DNA of 64,000 nucleotides, from NCBI GenBank assembly GCA_011523655.1, contig WTGH01000024.1, positions 1 to 64,000 of the forward strand, read 5' to 3'. Both the position numbers and the translations under genes were made by a program. Shown piece by piece: positions 20,941 to 29,046 of the stretch. Every line of letters starts with the position of its first letter. Position 1 is the first letter of the stretch. Origin of the DNA: Rhodospirillaceae bacterium. GTDB lineage: Bacteria; Pseudomonadota; Alphaproteobacteria; Bin65. Below the pieces are notes generated by a model. It was given only the letters and a program-made list of their open reading frames with translations, was not told the DNA's origin and searched no databases.

Positions 20941-22395
20941 TTACTCCTCCACGTGCGCGCCGAACGCGCCAAGCATGTGGCCGACCGTGCCGTGGGTCGC
21001 GTTGAACATGCCCGTAGCCACTGTCGGCACATTGTTGTCGTCTTCCGCGCGGAGACCGCCCGACCATGTCCCGGCTTCAGCTCCGTCAACCCCACCGATG
21101 GTCCAGACCACGCCGTCGCCGGTATCAGGAGCGCCGGTGGCGCTGTCGAACGTGCCCGTTCCGGTAAGCGCCGTCTTTCCGAGCTTGACACTCCAGTCCA
21201 TGGCCTCACCGCCTGCCATGAAGTTGTCGATCATACCGCTGATCATTCCGGGGACATCCTCAGCTCCCCACTCGGCGGTCAGGGTCGCGTCAGCTGTCCA
21301 GTGGCCGCCAGAGGCGGCAGAGAGGCCCGGGTTGATGGCATACTTGCCGGCCGCCGCGCCCTTATAGGTGGCCGTACCACCCAAGGCGTTTATGTCGGTG
21401 GGCGCTGCAAGCAACTCGGCATCTCCGGTGCCGTCTGTCACGCCGTGGAACACGCCAGCCTCGACACCTTCGGTGGTGCCCTTGTTCAGCCACCAGCCGA
21501 AATAGGCGTAGGACGGGTCGGCCATCATGGCCATGGCACCGGAATCGGGATCGAAGATCCACGCCCCCTCAAGCCTCACAACACCATTACCAGCGTCGTG
21601 GGACGCGCATGCGTTCGCGGTAGCTGCCAAGCAACGGTACTCGCCGGACGCCCCGTTGAAGGTGCCCCTGACCATGGCGACATCGGTCGTCGAGTCAGGA
21701 TCGGGATCGTGATTCATTCTGCCGGCATGTGTGAACGCCGTCGCCTTGACCTTGGACCGGTTGGCCGCAGCGATAACCGTAGCGTTGGCCAAGTCTCCGT
21801 TCGTGTCGAGGTCGTACACGTCGCCGAAGGGAACCGCCTTCGCCGCCGCGATGTCGGTATAGACAACCACGGTGCTGCTAGTACCGGGGTTAGTGGCAGC
21901 ATCGTCGGCATTGGCGTCGGACAGCATCGTGCCCTGCCACATGCCCAGCATGGGCTCGGCGGATTTCATCACGTCGTCTCCGCCGACGCCGGGAATCAGG
22001 CCCGTGGCCGTGACCGAGGCCATGCCGCCGCCGTGCTTATCGGCTACCGCAGTGACCCCAACCGTCAAGTTAGAAGTGTCGCCTATCCCGGCGAACAGCG
22101 CCATGGCATCCTTTGCATTCCTCAAAGTCGCGGCGTCCCGCTCGTCCTGAATCCGCTCCGCCAAGTCGGCGGCCTGCTGCTGTAGCTCGGCGATACTGTC
22201 GCTCAGGTTGCCGTCCGCTCCCAGGCCGAGTTGCGCCCGAAGAGCGTTGATCTGGCCCTGCAACATTGCGATCTGTTCCGCCTGCGTCGGACCCGGGTCA
22301 GGCGCCATCGAGGTGCCGCCTCCCCCACCGCCGCAGGCGGCGAGAGCGAACGCCGCCGCAAAGCAGATTCCTGCCAGTTTAAGTCGTGAACTCAT
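20941..22395 (-). CDS. TbpB-like surface lipoprotein (transferrin-binding-protein-like beta-barrel)
   Basis: The product is a predicted surface-exposed lipoprotein of 484 residues. The type II signal peptide ends ALAAC with Cys at residue 21, followed by a Gly run. A short coiled-coil segment follows (about residues 40-95, EQIAMLQGQINALRAQLGL and QQQAADLAERIQDERDAA). The C-terminal half has the small barrel typical of TbpB, HpuA and factor-H-binding relatives, ending GMFNATHGTVGHMLGAFGAHVEE. The ATG at 22395 is preceded by GGGAGA. The gene lies between the small lipoprotein gene and slam, all on one strand, so it is the likely Slam substrate. Base composition appears lower in GC than its neighbours, which hints at transfer. 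The ligand is unknown; iron- or haem-carrier binding is only an analogy. Confidence 0.85.
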   Translation of the reverse strand: MSSRLKLAGICFAAAFALAACGGGGGGTSMAPDPGPTQAEQIAMLQGQINALRAQLGLGADGNLSDSIAELQQQAADLAERIQDERDAATLRNAKDAMALFAGIGDTSNLTVGVTAVADKHGGGMASVTATGLIPGVGGDDVMKSAEPMLGMWQGTMLSDANADDAATNPGTSSTVVVYTDIAAAKAVPFGDVYDLDTNGDLANATVIAAANRSKVKATAFTHAGRMNHDPDPDSTTDVAMVRGTFNGASGEYRCLAATANACASHDAGNGVVRLEGAWIFDPDSGAMAMMADPSYAYFGWWLNKGTTEGVEAGVFHGVTDGTGDAELLAAPTDINALGGTATYKGAAAGKYAINPGLSAASGGHWTADATLTAEWGAEDVPGMISGMIDNFMAGGEAMDWSVKLGKTALTGTGTFDSATGAPDTGDGVVWTIGGVDGAEAGTWSGGLRAEDDNNVPTVATGMFNATHGTVGHMLGAFGAHVEE

Positions 22396-22420
22396 CTTTG
22401 TTCTCCCGATACCGGCGCCG

Positions 22421-22726
22421 TCAGCGCCGCACTTTGGAGGGTTTAGTCGAAGCGGAGGAATCGGCTTCCCCCTTGCGGTAGAGGACAAAACCGTCCCCGT
22501 CTTTGCTCAGCAGGCCTTTGCCCGGGCGCACGTCGCCGTAGACCCAGGGCTTGAAGTCCGCCTCGCGGCTGTATTGCGACAGCTTCCACCAGGGCTGTCC
22601 GGTCCGGCCTTTCTCCGCACTGCGGGACGCCGCCCCGTCCGCGGTGGATTTCTCCGCGGACGGAGCGGCGCAGGCGCCGGCCGTCAGAGCCAGCGCCGCC
22701 GCTGCAAGGAGAGGAAGGGCGCGCAC
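22421..22726 (-). CDS. Small lipoprotein, KPWVYGDVRPGKG family, copy B
   Basis: The product has 101 residues, a lipoprotein signal peptide with Cys at residue 19 (LTAGAC), a variable linker, then KPWVYGDVRPGKGLLS, DGDGFVLYRKGE and a basic tail (PSKVRR). It matches the protein at 3584-3952. It lies 30 bp after an intact porin gene and 25 bp before the TbpB-like gene, so it is probably part of one transcript with both. The conserved core of about 30 residues is unlike any domain I can name. A structural partner of the porin is the simplest idea, supported only by the repeated gene order. Confidence 0.82.
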   Translation of the reverse strand: MRALPLLAAAALALTAGACAAPSAEKSTADGAASRSAEKGRTGQPWWKLSQYSREADFKPWVYGDVRPGKGLLSKDGDGFVLYRKGEADSSASTKPSKVRR

Positions 22727-22756
22727 CGGACAGGGATCCCGTTGGAGAGCTGTCGC

Positions 22757-23986
22757 CTAGAACTTCACGCGGGCGCCGGCGATGAAGATGTACACGTCAT
22801 CGCGTTTCTCGGAGGCGTCTCCCGCAGCATTCGCCGCGTCGCCGGAGTCCATGGCCAGACCGGCATAGACGTCCGATGCCGCCGCATCGAGATTCTGGTT
22901 CAACGCGACCCAGACCTGCTGGGAGTCGAGATACATATCGTCGTTGAACTTGCCGTAGCCGATGGCGGTCTGGGTCTTGCCGGCGTCGATCAGCTTGCCG
23001 GCCCAGCCCAGTTCGGCGAACCAGGCGGTCGGCCGGGCGTCGCTGCCCTGGCTCCGCTGTGCGCTGTAGTTGCCGCTGACGCTGATGCCGGAGGCCGCGT
23101 GCGCGATGCCGGCGGACAGGCCCCAGGACGTATCCGTGTTGCCGCTGCCGTCGGCGTGGTCGTTGGGATCCTGGCGATAGCCGGCCCACAACATGACCCG
23201 CATCCCCTTGCCCATGGGCGTGCCGCCGTAGCGCAGCCCGGCCGAGAAGGAATCGTTCTGGCCGTAGGACAGGCGGATCGAGGCGCCCATGATGCTGGGC
23301 GTGACATACATGATCCGGTTCTCGCGCGCGCCGAAGAACTTGAAGGTGCGCCAGCCGCGGGATACGCCGGTCTCGTCGCCCCGGGTCGCCGTCGTGCCGT
23401 CGGCCGCATGGCCGGCGGTGCCGAAGACGTGGCCGACTCCGCCCAGGCTGATCAGGTCGGCGGCGTCGCCGGCGATCGAACCCTGGCCGATATGGACTTG
23501 GCCGGCGCTCTTGTGGCTGATTTGCAGGTCGACATGGCGGGCGCGGATGCGTGAATTGCCTTCGGCGCCTGTGGCGGACCGGCGGTTGTATTGCCATTCG
23601 AGCTCGTGCCAGCCGACGATCGAAATGTCCTTGTCGATTTTGCCGACCGCCCGGATGCCGATGCGCGAGGACGACCCGTCGTTGTCGACCACGTCGACCT
23701 CGGTGTCGCCGCCGGAACTCGATACCCGGAGCGCCTTGTTGACCTGGCCGTAAATCGTGACCTTGACGCGGCTGTTGCCGGATTGGATGTTCTTGTCTGC
23801 CGGCTTCGCCATCATGGCGGATTTCATCTGACTCTTGAGGAGCGTGACCTCACGCTCCAGATCGGCGACACGCTTGTCCATGCCGGCCTTGGCCATCGAC
23901 GCGGCCGACGCGGCCGAGATCGAAAGAGCCAAAGCGGAACCGGCAAGGAGGGCGCATTTGCCTACGGATTTGACGACTCCCGTCAT
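22757..23986 (-). CDS. Outer-membrane porin
   Basis: The product is a general diffusion-type porin of about 409 residues. The signal peptide (SVGKCALLAGSALALSISAASA) is followed by a short helical stretch (DKRVADLEREVTLLKSQ), the first strand SRVKVTIYGQVNKALR, the conserved DNDGSSSRIGIRAVGK, and a C-terminal IFIAGARVKF with the terminal Phe needed for barrel assembly. ATG 23986 is preceded by GGAGAGGGAG. It is the first gene of the porin, small lipoprotein, TbpB-like, Slam series. A truncated paralogue lies at 3983-5299. The solute is not predictable. Confidence 0.9.
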   Translation of the reverse strand: MTGVVKSVGKCALLAGSALALSISAASAASMAKAGMDKRVADLEREVTLLKSQMKSAMMAKPADKNIQSGNSRVKVTIYGQVNKALRVSSSGGDTEVDVVDNDGSSSRIGIRAVGKIDKDISIVGWHELEWQYNRRSATGAEGNSRIRARHVDLQISHKSAGQVHIGQGSIAGDAADLISLGGVGHVFGTAGHAADGTTATRGDETGVSRGWRTFKFFGARENRIMYVTPSIMGASIRLSYGQNDSFSAGLRYGGTPMGKGMRVMLWAGYRQDPNDHADGSGNTDTSWGLSAGIAHAASGISVSGNYSAQRSQGSDARPTAWFAELGWAGKLIDAGKTQTAIGYGKFNDDMYLDSQQVWVALNQNLDAAASDVYAGLAMDSGDAANAAGDASEKRDDVYIFIAGARVKF

Positions 23987-24403
23987 CTCCCTCTCCAATG
24001 CTGCTGCGTTGCCCGGCGGCCGGGACATCCCGGAGCGGGGAACGCACGGTTGAACACCGAAACGAAAAACCGCCCGGATTGGCTTGTTCCCCGCCGTCCG
24101 CCCCTCCGGGGCGCCGCAGGCGGGGACCGCTCCAGTCGGCAGGGCGGGTATAGCGGGCGCGGGCGCGTGGCCGGAAGGAAATACAATCGATTCCCGAATG
24201 ATTGTCCGGGTTGTGTTGCATAATTGCAACAAAGGAGCGGGGCGGGGCGGGGCAGCGGTACGAATTCCGGCGCCGATGCAATTCCCTAACATTTGCCTCC
24301 CCGGACCGAGCGCAGCGGAGATCCGTGTGTGGACGTCTCCCTGGATGCAAGCGGTTTTTGGTCCGCGCGAAGCCGGCGCCAGACCGCCCCCCTATCCCCG
24401 CCC
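23987..24403. other. Intergenic region between dnaA and the porin gene
   Basis: This 417-bp stretch should contain the porin promoter. Visible elements are the palindrome at 24214-24231 and a repeat-like motif CCCCGGACCGAGCGCAGCGG at about 24301-24320. No gene is supported. Confidence 0.5.
24214..24231. promoter_or_regulatory. Palindromic site upstream of the porin operon
   Basis: TGTTGCATAATTGCAACA has 7-bp arms around TAAT. It is about 230 bp upstream of the porin start, in otherwise GC-rich DNA. A repressor or activator of the porin/lipoprotein/TbpB-like/Slam genes could bind here; the sequence alone does not identify which. Confidence 0.45.
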
Positions 24404-25939
24404 CTAACCCCGAAGGGCACGGATCAGGATTTCGACGTCCTCGTTGATCGAGGGGTCGACGGCGCGCAGCTCCTCGATCTTGCGGACCGCGTGCATGACC
24501 GTGGTGTGGTCGCGGTTGCCGAACTTGCGGCCGATCTCCGGCAGCGAGCGGCTGGTCAGCATCTTGGCCAGATACATGGCGATCTGGCGCGGCCGCGCGA
24601 CCGCCCGGGCCCGGCGGGCCGAGGACATGTCGGTCATCTTGATGTTGAAATGGGCGCAGACGTTGCGCTGGATTTCCTCGATCGTGATGTGGCGCTCGTT
24701 GGCGCGCAGCACGTCCTTCAGCACGTCGGCGGCCATCTCGATGGTGAGCGTGCGGCCGACCAGGCTGGCGTGGGCCGCCATCCGGTTGAGCGCGCCCTCC
24801 AGTTCGCGCACGTTGGACTGGATCTTGTGGGCGATGAATTCGAGCACCTTGTCCGGGAAGGCGCAGTCCATCTTCGCGGCCTTGGCCTGGAGGATGCTGA
24901 GGCGCAGCTCGTAGGTCGTCGGATGCACGTCGGCGACCAGGCCCCAGTTGAAGCGGGAGATCAGCCGCTCCTCGATGCCGGACAGCTCGCTCGGCGACTT
25001 GTCGGCCGAGACGACGACCTGGCGGCGCTCGTCCATCAGGGCGTTGAAGGTGTGGAAGAACTCCTCCTGGGTCGCGCCCTTGTCGGCCATGAACTGGACG
25101 TCGTCGATCATCAGCACGTCGACCGAGCGGAACTGCTCCTTGAAGGCCAGCGTATCCTTGAAGCGCAGCGCCCGGATGAACTGGTACATGAATTTTTCCG
25201 CCGAGATGTAGGCGACCCGGCGCCAGGGCGTGCGCTCGCGGATGCGCCAGGCCATGGCGTGCATCAGGTGGGTTTTGCCGAGGCCGACGCCGCCGTGGAT
25301 GAACAGCGGGTTGAAGGGGATGTCCTCCGAATCGGCGACGCGCTGGGCCGCGGCGCAGGCCAGCTCGTTCGGCTTGCCGACGACGAAGCTGTCGAAGGTG
25401 TAGCGCGGCTCCAGCGGCAGGCTGGGCGTGCTGTCGGCCTCCTCGTCCGGCCCGAAATCCCGCAGGGCGCTGCCGGCCGGGGCCGCGGCCGGGCCCCGCG
25501 ACGGGGCCCCCGCATGACCCCATGTCCGGCCGGGGACGCCGGCGGCCGGCGCCCGGCCGGTCATGGTGTGGGAGTCAGGACCGGTTTCGGGCGCCGCCAC
25601 CTTGGCCACCAGATCGACCGCCTCGATCGCCGGCAGTTCGGCGTGGAAATGGGCGAGGATGCGGTCCCGGTAGTTGGTCGACACCCAGTCGCGCAGGAAG
25701 CGCGACTTGATCGAGAGGATGGCCGTCGCGCCGCGCACGGCCTCGAGTGTCAGCGGCCCGATCCAGCTGCGGAAGGCCTCGTCGCCGAATTCGCTGCGCA
25801 ATCCGGCGCGGGCGCGCGCCCAGGCTTTCGACACCGTCGGCGACACCGTCGGCGATACCGTCGGGTCGGCCGCCGCCCCATGGCCCGGCGTTGCGGCGGC
25901 GGCACCTGCGGACTGCATGCCGCCCGTCTCCTTCTCCAT
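24404..25939 (-). CDS. dnaA: Chromosomal replication initiator DnaA
   Basis: DnaA binds DnaA boxes and melts the origin. The product has 511 residues. Domain I is at about 38-110. Domain II is a Pro/Ala/Gly-rich linker (110-180). The AAA+ domain has Walker A GGVGLGKT at 216-223, Walker B VLMIDDVQF and sensor motifs. Domain IV carries the DNA-binding signature GNRDHTTVMHAVRKI. The start at 25939 leaves about 37 residues before domain I, including PTVS three times, encoded by a perfect 12-bp tandem repeat (25829-25864). dnaN is 18 kb away and no DnaA-box cluster is visible beside dnaA; the best candidate origin is at 46.7-46.9 kb. Confidence 0.97.
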   Translation of the reverse strand: MEKETGGMQSAGAAAATPGHGAAADPTVSPTVSPTVSKAWARARAGLRSEFGDEAFRSWIGPLTLEAVRGATAILSIKSRFLRDWVSTNYRDRILAHFHAELPAIEAVDLVAKVAAPETGPDSHTMTGRAPAAGVPGRTWGHAGAPSRGPAAAPAGSALRDFGPDEEADSTPSLPLEPRYTFDSFVVGKPNELACAAAQRVADSEDIPFNPLFIHGGVGLGKTHLMHAMAWRIRERTPWRRVAYISAEKFMYQFIRALRFKDTLAFKEQFRSVDVLMIDDVQFMADKGATQEEFFHTFNALMDERRQVVVSADKSPSELSGIEERLISRFNWGLVADVHPTTYELRLSILQAKAAKMDCAFPDKVLEFIAHKIQSNVRELEGALNRMAAHASLVGRTLTIEMAADVLKDVLRANERHITIEEIQRNVCAHFNIKMTDMSSARRARAVARPRQIAMYLAKMLTSRSLPEIGRKFGNRDHTTVMHAVRKIEELRAVDPSINEDVEILIRALRG

Positions 25940-26052
25940 TCGTTACGTCCTCGCTCCGTCCCGGCGGGCGGTTGCCGCCAGCGTCGGTTTCAGCGTTTCA
26001 TCCTGCGGCGGCCCGCGCCAACTGCCGCGCTTTATCTTCCGCCCTCCGGGCG

Positions 26053-26481
26053 TCAGTCCTGGCGCCAGGGCAGGCCGTCGGCCTTCCAGCCGCCGCGCGT
26101 CCCCCGGTGGCCCGCCGCGTCGCGGTCGCCCTCGAAGCCCGTGGCGACGTTGAAGCAGGGGCCGTAGCCCAGCGCCGTCATGGCGATCGCCGCATCGCGC
26201 GACCGCACGCCCGAGCGGCACAGGAAATACAGCGCCGCGCCCCGCGCCACACCCGACGCCGCGACCGCCTCGGCAAAGCCGGGATTGACCGCCATCGACG
26301 GAAAGCGTTTCCACTCGACCGTGACGGGCGTCTTGCCGAGCGCGCCGAGATCGGGCAGGCCGACATAGGCCCATTCGGCAACCGTGCGCACATCGACCAG
26401 CCGGGCATCGGCATCCGAAGACAAAGCAGTCCATGCTGCTTCCGGCGAAACGTCGCCGGCATAACCGACAATTCGTGACAT
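26053..26481 (-). CDS. Rhodanese-like domain protein
   Basis: This is a single-domain rhodanese of 142 residues. ARLVDVRTVAEWAYVG is the typical N-terminal motif, and the active-site loop is CRSGVRS, with the catalytic Cys present near residue 88. Such proteins transfer sulfane sulfur or act as sensors; no specific role can be inferred. It lies about 110 bp upstream of dnaA on the same strand, and the pair may be co-transcribed. Confidence 0.88.
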   Translation of the reverse strand: MSRIVGYAGDVSPEAAWTALSSDADARLVDVRTVAEWAYVGLPDLGALGKTPVTVEWKRFPSMAVNPGFAEAVAASGVARGAALYFLCRSGVRSRDAAIAMTALGYGPCFNVATGFEGDRDAAGHRGTRGGWKADGLPWRQD

Positions 26482-26885
26482 GCGGCAATGGCGGAGAAAG
26501 AGTTGGGCGGCGGGAGCGCCAGTCTTGGCGGCGGACTAGTTACGGCCAATTCAGGCCCTGGGAGGCGGTTCCGGCCGGTCGGGTATGCACGTCAAATAAA
26601 AATAGATCATTACATCACCCTCCCGGTTTTTATTTAATTTCAGCTGGCAATTACTTGTGTTCCGCTGAAATTTGAAATAACTGTAATACAGGCTCCGGCG
26701 CGGCGCAACGGCAAAGATGGCGAATCCGGCGCCGGGCCGGGGCGGAAAAGGCGACCCTTGCCGGTCCTTTCCGGCAGCCTCCGGATCGTTGACGAAGCCG
26801 TTGATTTCCTGTCGTTTGTCCGCCGGCAAAATGGTCGCCGGGCGGGGCGGAACAGACTGAAATTTCCATAATCCGCGGGATCACG
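26482..26885. other. Intergenic region with an AT-rich patch
   Basis: This 404-bp stretch lies between divergent genes. It contains an AT-rich patch at about 26594-26690 (AAATAAAAATAGATCATTAC and nearby TTTTTATTTAATTTC), unlike the flanking DNA. A minus-strand frame of 92 codons is open across it, but I do not trust it as a gene. Promoters for the rhodanese and epimerase genes should be here. Confidence 0.45.
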
Positions 26886-27872
26886 ATGGCGTGGGACGAA
26901 AAAAAAATTGCCGGCTCCAGCGCCATCCGGCTGCTGCTGATCGGGCGCGGCTATGTCGCCCGACGGTTGACGCGCCGCCTGACCGGCCCGCCCGCGCCCG
27001 GCGCAACCGGAGCCGACACAACCGGAGCCGACACAACCGGGGCCGGCGGCCATTATACAGACCTGTCTGTCCTGGGCGCGACCCACCGGGCAGGCGGCGC
27101 GCCGCGGCAGCCGGGCGATTTCCCGTTCGGCGACAGCGCCGCCGCCGGGCCGTTGCTGGCGCAGGCGACCCATCTGCTGATTTCGGCGCCGCCCGACGCG
27201 GCGGGCGACCCGACGCTGCGCTGGCTGGGCCGCGACGGACTGGCGGCGCTGCCGGCGCTGCGCTGGATCGGCTATCTCTCCTCGACCGGCGTCTACGGCG
27301 ACCATGGCGGCGCCTGGATCGACGAGACGGCGCCGCTGCGCCCCCGGGGCCCGACCGCGGAACGCCGGGCGCGGGCGGAAGCCCAGTGGCTCGATGCGCG
27401 GCTCGACGCGCGCAGCCCGGCGGACGGGCGGCGCGGCCTGCCGGTCACCGTCTTCCGGCTGTCCGGCATCTACGGACCGGGGCGCAGCGCCTTCGATGCG
27501 CTCGAGGCCGGCACCGCGCGCCGCATCGACAAGCCCGGCCATGTCTTCTGCCGCTGCCATGTCGACGACATCTGCGCGGTGCTCCGGCGGTCGATGGCCG
27601 GCGCCGGGGCCTCTCCGATCTACAATGTCGCCGACGACCTGCCCGCGCCGCAGCGCGCCGCGGTCGAGTTCGCCGCCGGGCTGACCGGCGCCGCGCCGCC
27701 GCCGCTCGTGCCTTACGACCCGGATGCCCTGCCGGCCGCCCTGCGCCGCTTCTATGAAGCCTGCCGGCGCATCCGCAACGCGCGGATCAAGGACGAACTG
27801 GGCGTCCGCCTGCGCTATCCGACCTACCGCGAAGGCCTGCGGGCAATCGCCGAGGAGGAAGGGCGGATATGA
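26886..27872 (+). CDS. NAD(P)-dependent epimerase/dehydratase-like protein (YeeZ type)
   Basis: The product has 328 residues and an SDR-extended Rossmann fold. The nucleotide-binding motif is LLLIGRGYVARRL, followed by LISAPPDAAGD, YLSSTGVYGDHGG (the Ser/Thr-Tyr region typical of YeeZ-like members), FRLSGIYGPGRSAFD and CRCHVDDICAVL. The atypical active site means the substrate is open, and oxidoreductase activity is not certain. A 15-bp tandem repeat (27004-27044) inserts TTGAD units in an early loop. Confidence 0.85.
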   Translation: MAWDEKKIAGSSAIRLLLIGRGYVARRLTRRLTGPPAPGATGADTTGADTTGAGGHYTDLSVLGATHRAGGAPRQPGDFPFGDSAAAGPLLAQATHLLISAPPDAAGDPTLRWLGRDGLAALPALRWIGYLSSTGVYGDHGGAWIDETAPLRPRGPTAERRARAEAQWLDARLDARSPADGRRGLPVTVFRLSGIYGPGRSAFDALEAGTARRIDKPGHVFCRCHVDDICAVLRRSMAGAGASPIYNVADDLPAPQRAAVEFAAGLTGAAPPPLVPYDPDALPAALRRFYEACRRIRNARIKDELGVRLRYPTYREGLRAIAEEEGRI

Positions 27873-27934
27873 CCGGGTGCGCCGGCCAACGGATACCGGG
27901 CGGGAGCAGGCGATGAAGCGCCGCCGTCAAATAT

Positions 27935-28095
27935 CCAATGATGCCGCCCCGGACTTGTTCCGGGGCCCAGGGACGACCCGAAGAAATTGCCCATGGCCCC
28001 TGGTCCCCGGATCGTCGCTGCGCTCCGTCCGGGGCGGCAAAGAGGGGCGGCGCCGAACGGCGCGGCGCGTATCGAAAGCCTGCCCTGAGCCGGCC
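27935..28095. repeat. REP-like hairpins
   Basis: CCCCGGACTTGTTCCGGGG (about 27947-27965) and CCCCGGATCGTCGCTGCGCT followed by CCGTCCGGGG (about 28006-28034) are self-complementary and related to the motif near 1665-1690. A short GCCTGCCCTGAGCCGGCC motif follows near 28078, then two copies of GAGCCGGCCAAC. They fill the gap between the convergent epimerase and hydrolase genes. Confidence 0.6.
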
Positions 28096-28124
28096 AACGA
28101 GCCGGCCAACGGGCGGGCCGGCGA

Positions 28125-28964
28125 TCAGCCCGCCCCTTCCGCAACCAGCCGGCAGACCCCTTCGGTCGTGCGGATCAGCCGGTCCAGGTCGTGCGGTTCG
28201 GACAGGCGGTGGTCGCCGGCCTTGACGAGGAGGATTTCGACGTCGGCGCCGGCGAAGGCGTCGGCGACCTTGAGCGCGTGGCGCCACGGCACGTCCGGGT
28301 CCGCCATGCCCTGAATGATCCGCACCGGCCCGGCGAAGGGAAAGGGCGTGCGCAGGACGAGCCGCTCCCGGCCGTCCTCGATCAGCCGGCGGGTGATCGG
28401 CGTCGGCTCGTCGCTGTAATCCGACGGTTCGTAGTGGACCCCGTCGCGCTCCAGATCGCGGCGCAGGGCGGGCGAGGCGTTCGCCATGATCAGGTCTTCG
28501 GTGAAGTCCGGCGCCGGCGCGACGCCGACCAGGCCGGCAACCCATTGCGGGGCGACCCATTGCGGGGCGACCGGGTGCGGCCCGTTTCGTTCGGCGAGGG
28601 CGCGGGCGGCCAGCATCATGATCCAGCCGCCCATGCTGGAGCCGACCAGCACCAGCGGCCCGGCGGTCAGCGCCTCGATGGCGAACACGGCGTCGTCCGC
28701 CCACTGGCCGATCGTTCCGTCCTCGAAGGACCCGGAGGACAGGCCGTGGCCGGTATAATCGAACCTGAGGAAGCCCCGGCCCTCGGCCCGGCACCGGGCC
28801 TCCAGCGCCAGCGCCTTGCCGCCCTCCATGTCGGAGCGAAACCCGGGCAGGAAGACAATTGTGGGCGAGGCCGCAGTGCCGCGCCGGGGGCCGCGGCCCT
28901 CTGTCCGCCGATAGGCGATTGTCGCGCCGTCGCCGGCACGCGATAAGAAGCTGGGCGCGTCCAC
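28125..28964 (-). CDS. Alpha/beta hydrolase (serine hydrolase)
   Basis: The product has 279 residues and the canonical alpha/beta-hydrolase fold. It shows VFLPGFRSDMEGGKAL (oxyanion loop), FDYTGHGLSSG, the nucleophile elbow VLVGSSMGGWI, the acid in GMADPDVPW and the His in AGDHRLSEP, which together match cytosolic carboxylesterases related to ABHD10. The start is GTG at 28964 (VDAPSFLSRAGDG) behind AAAGGAA. A 15-bp tandem duplication (28541-28570) doubles VAPQW. The gene is divergent from the glycosyltransferase gene at 29047. Confidence 0.88.
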   Translation of the reverse strand: MDAPSFLSRAGDGATIAYRRTEGRGPRRGTAASPTIVFLPGFRSDMEGGKALALEARCRAEGRGFLRFDYTGHGLSSGSFEDGTIGQWADDAVFAIEALTAGPLVLVGSSMGGWIMMLAARALAERNGPHPVAPQWVAPQWVAGLVGVAPAPDFTEDLIMANASPALRRDLERDGVHYEPSDYSDEPTPITRRLIEDGRERLVLRTPFPFAGPVRIIQGMADPDVPWRHALKVADAFAGADVEILLVKAGDHRLSEPHDLDRLIRTTEGVCRLVAEGAG

Positions 28965-29046
28965 CGCGGATTCCTTTGATTCCGGCCGCCCGGCACCGCC
29001 GGGCGGCGGCGGATGCGAGCGGCGCACGAAAGCATGACGGACGGAG

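Noticed and set aside
26551-26829. 92-codon minus-strand frame in the AT-rich intergenic patch
   Set aside because: No recognisable motif, and the composition changes midway. Treated as noncoding.
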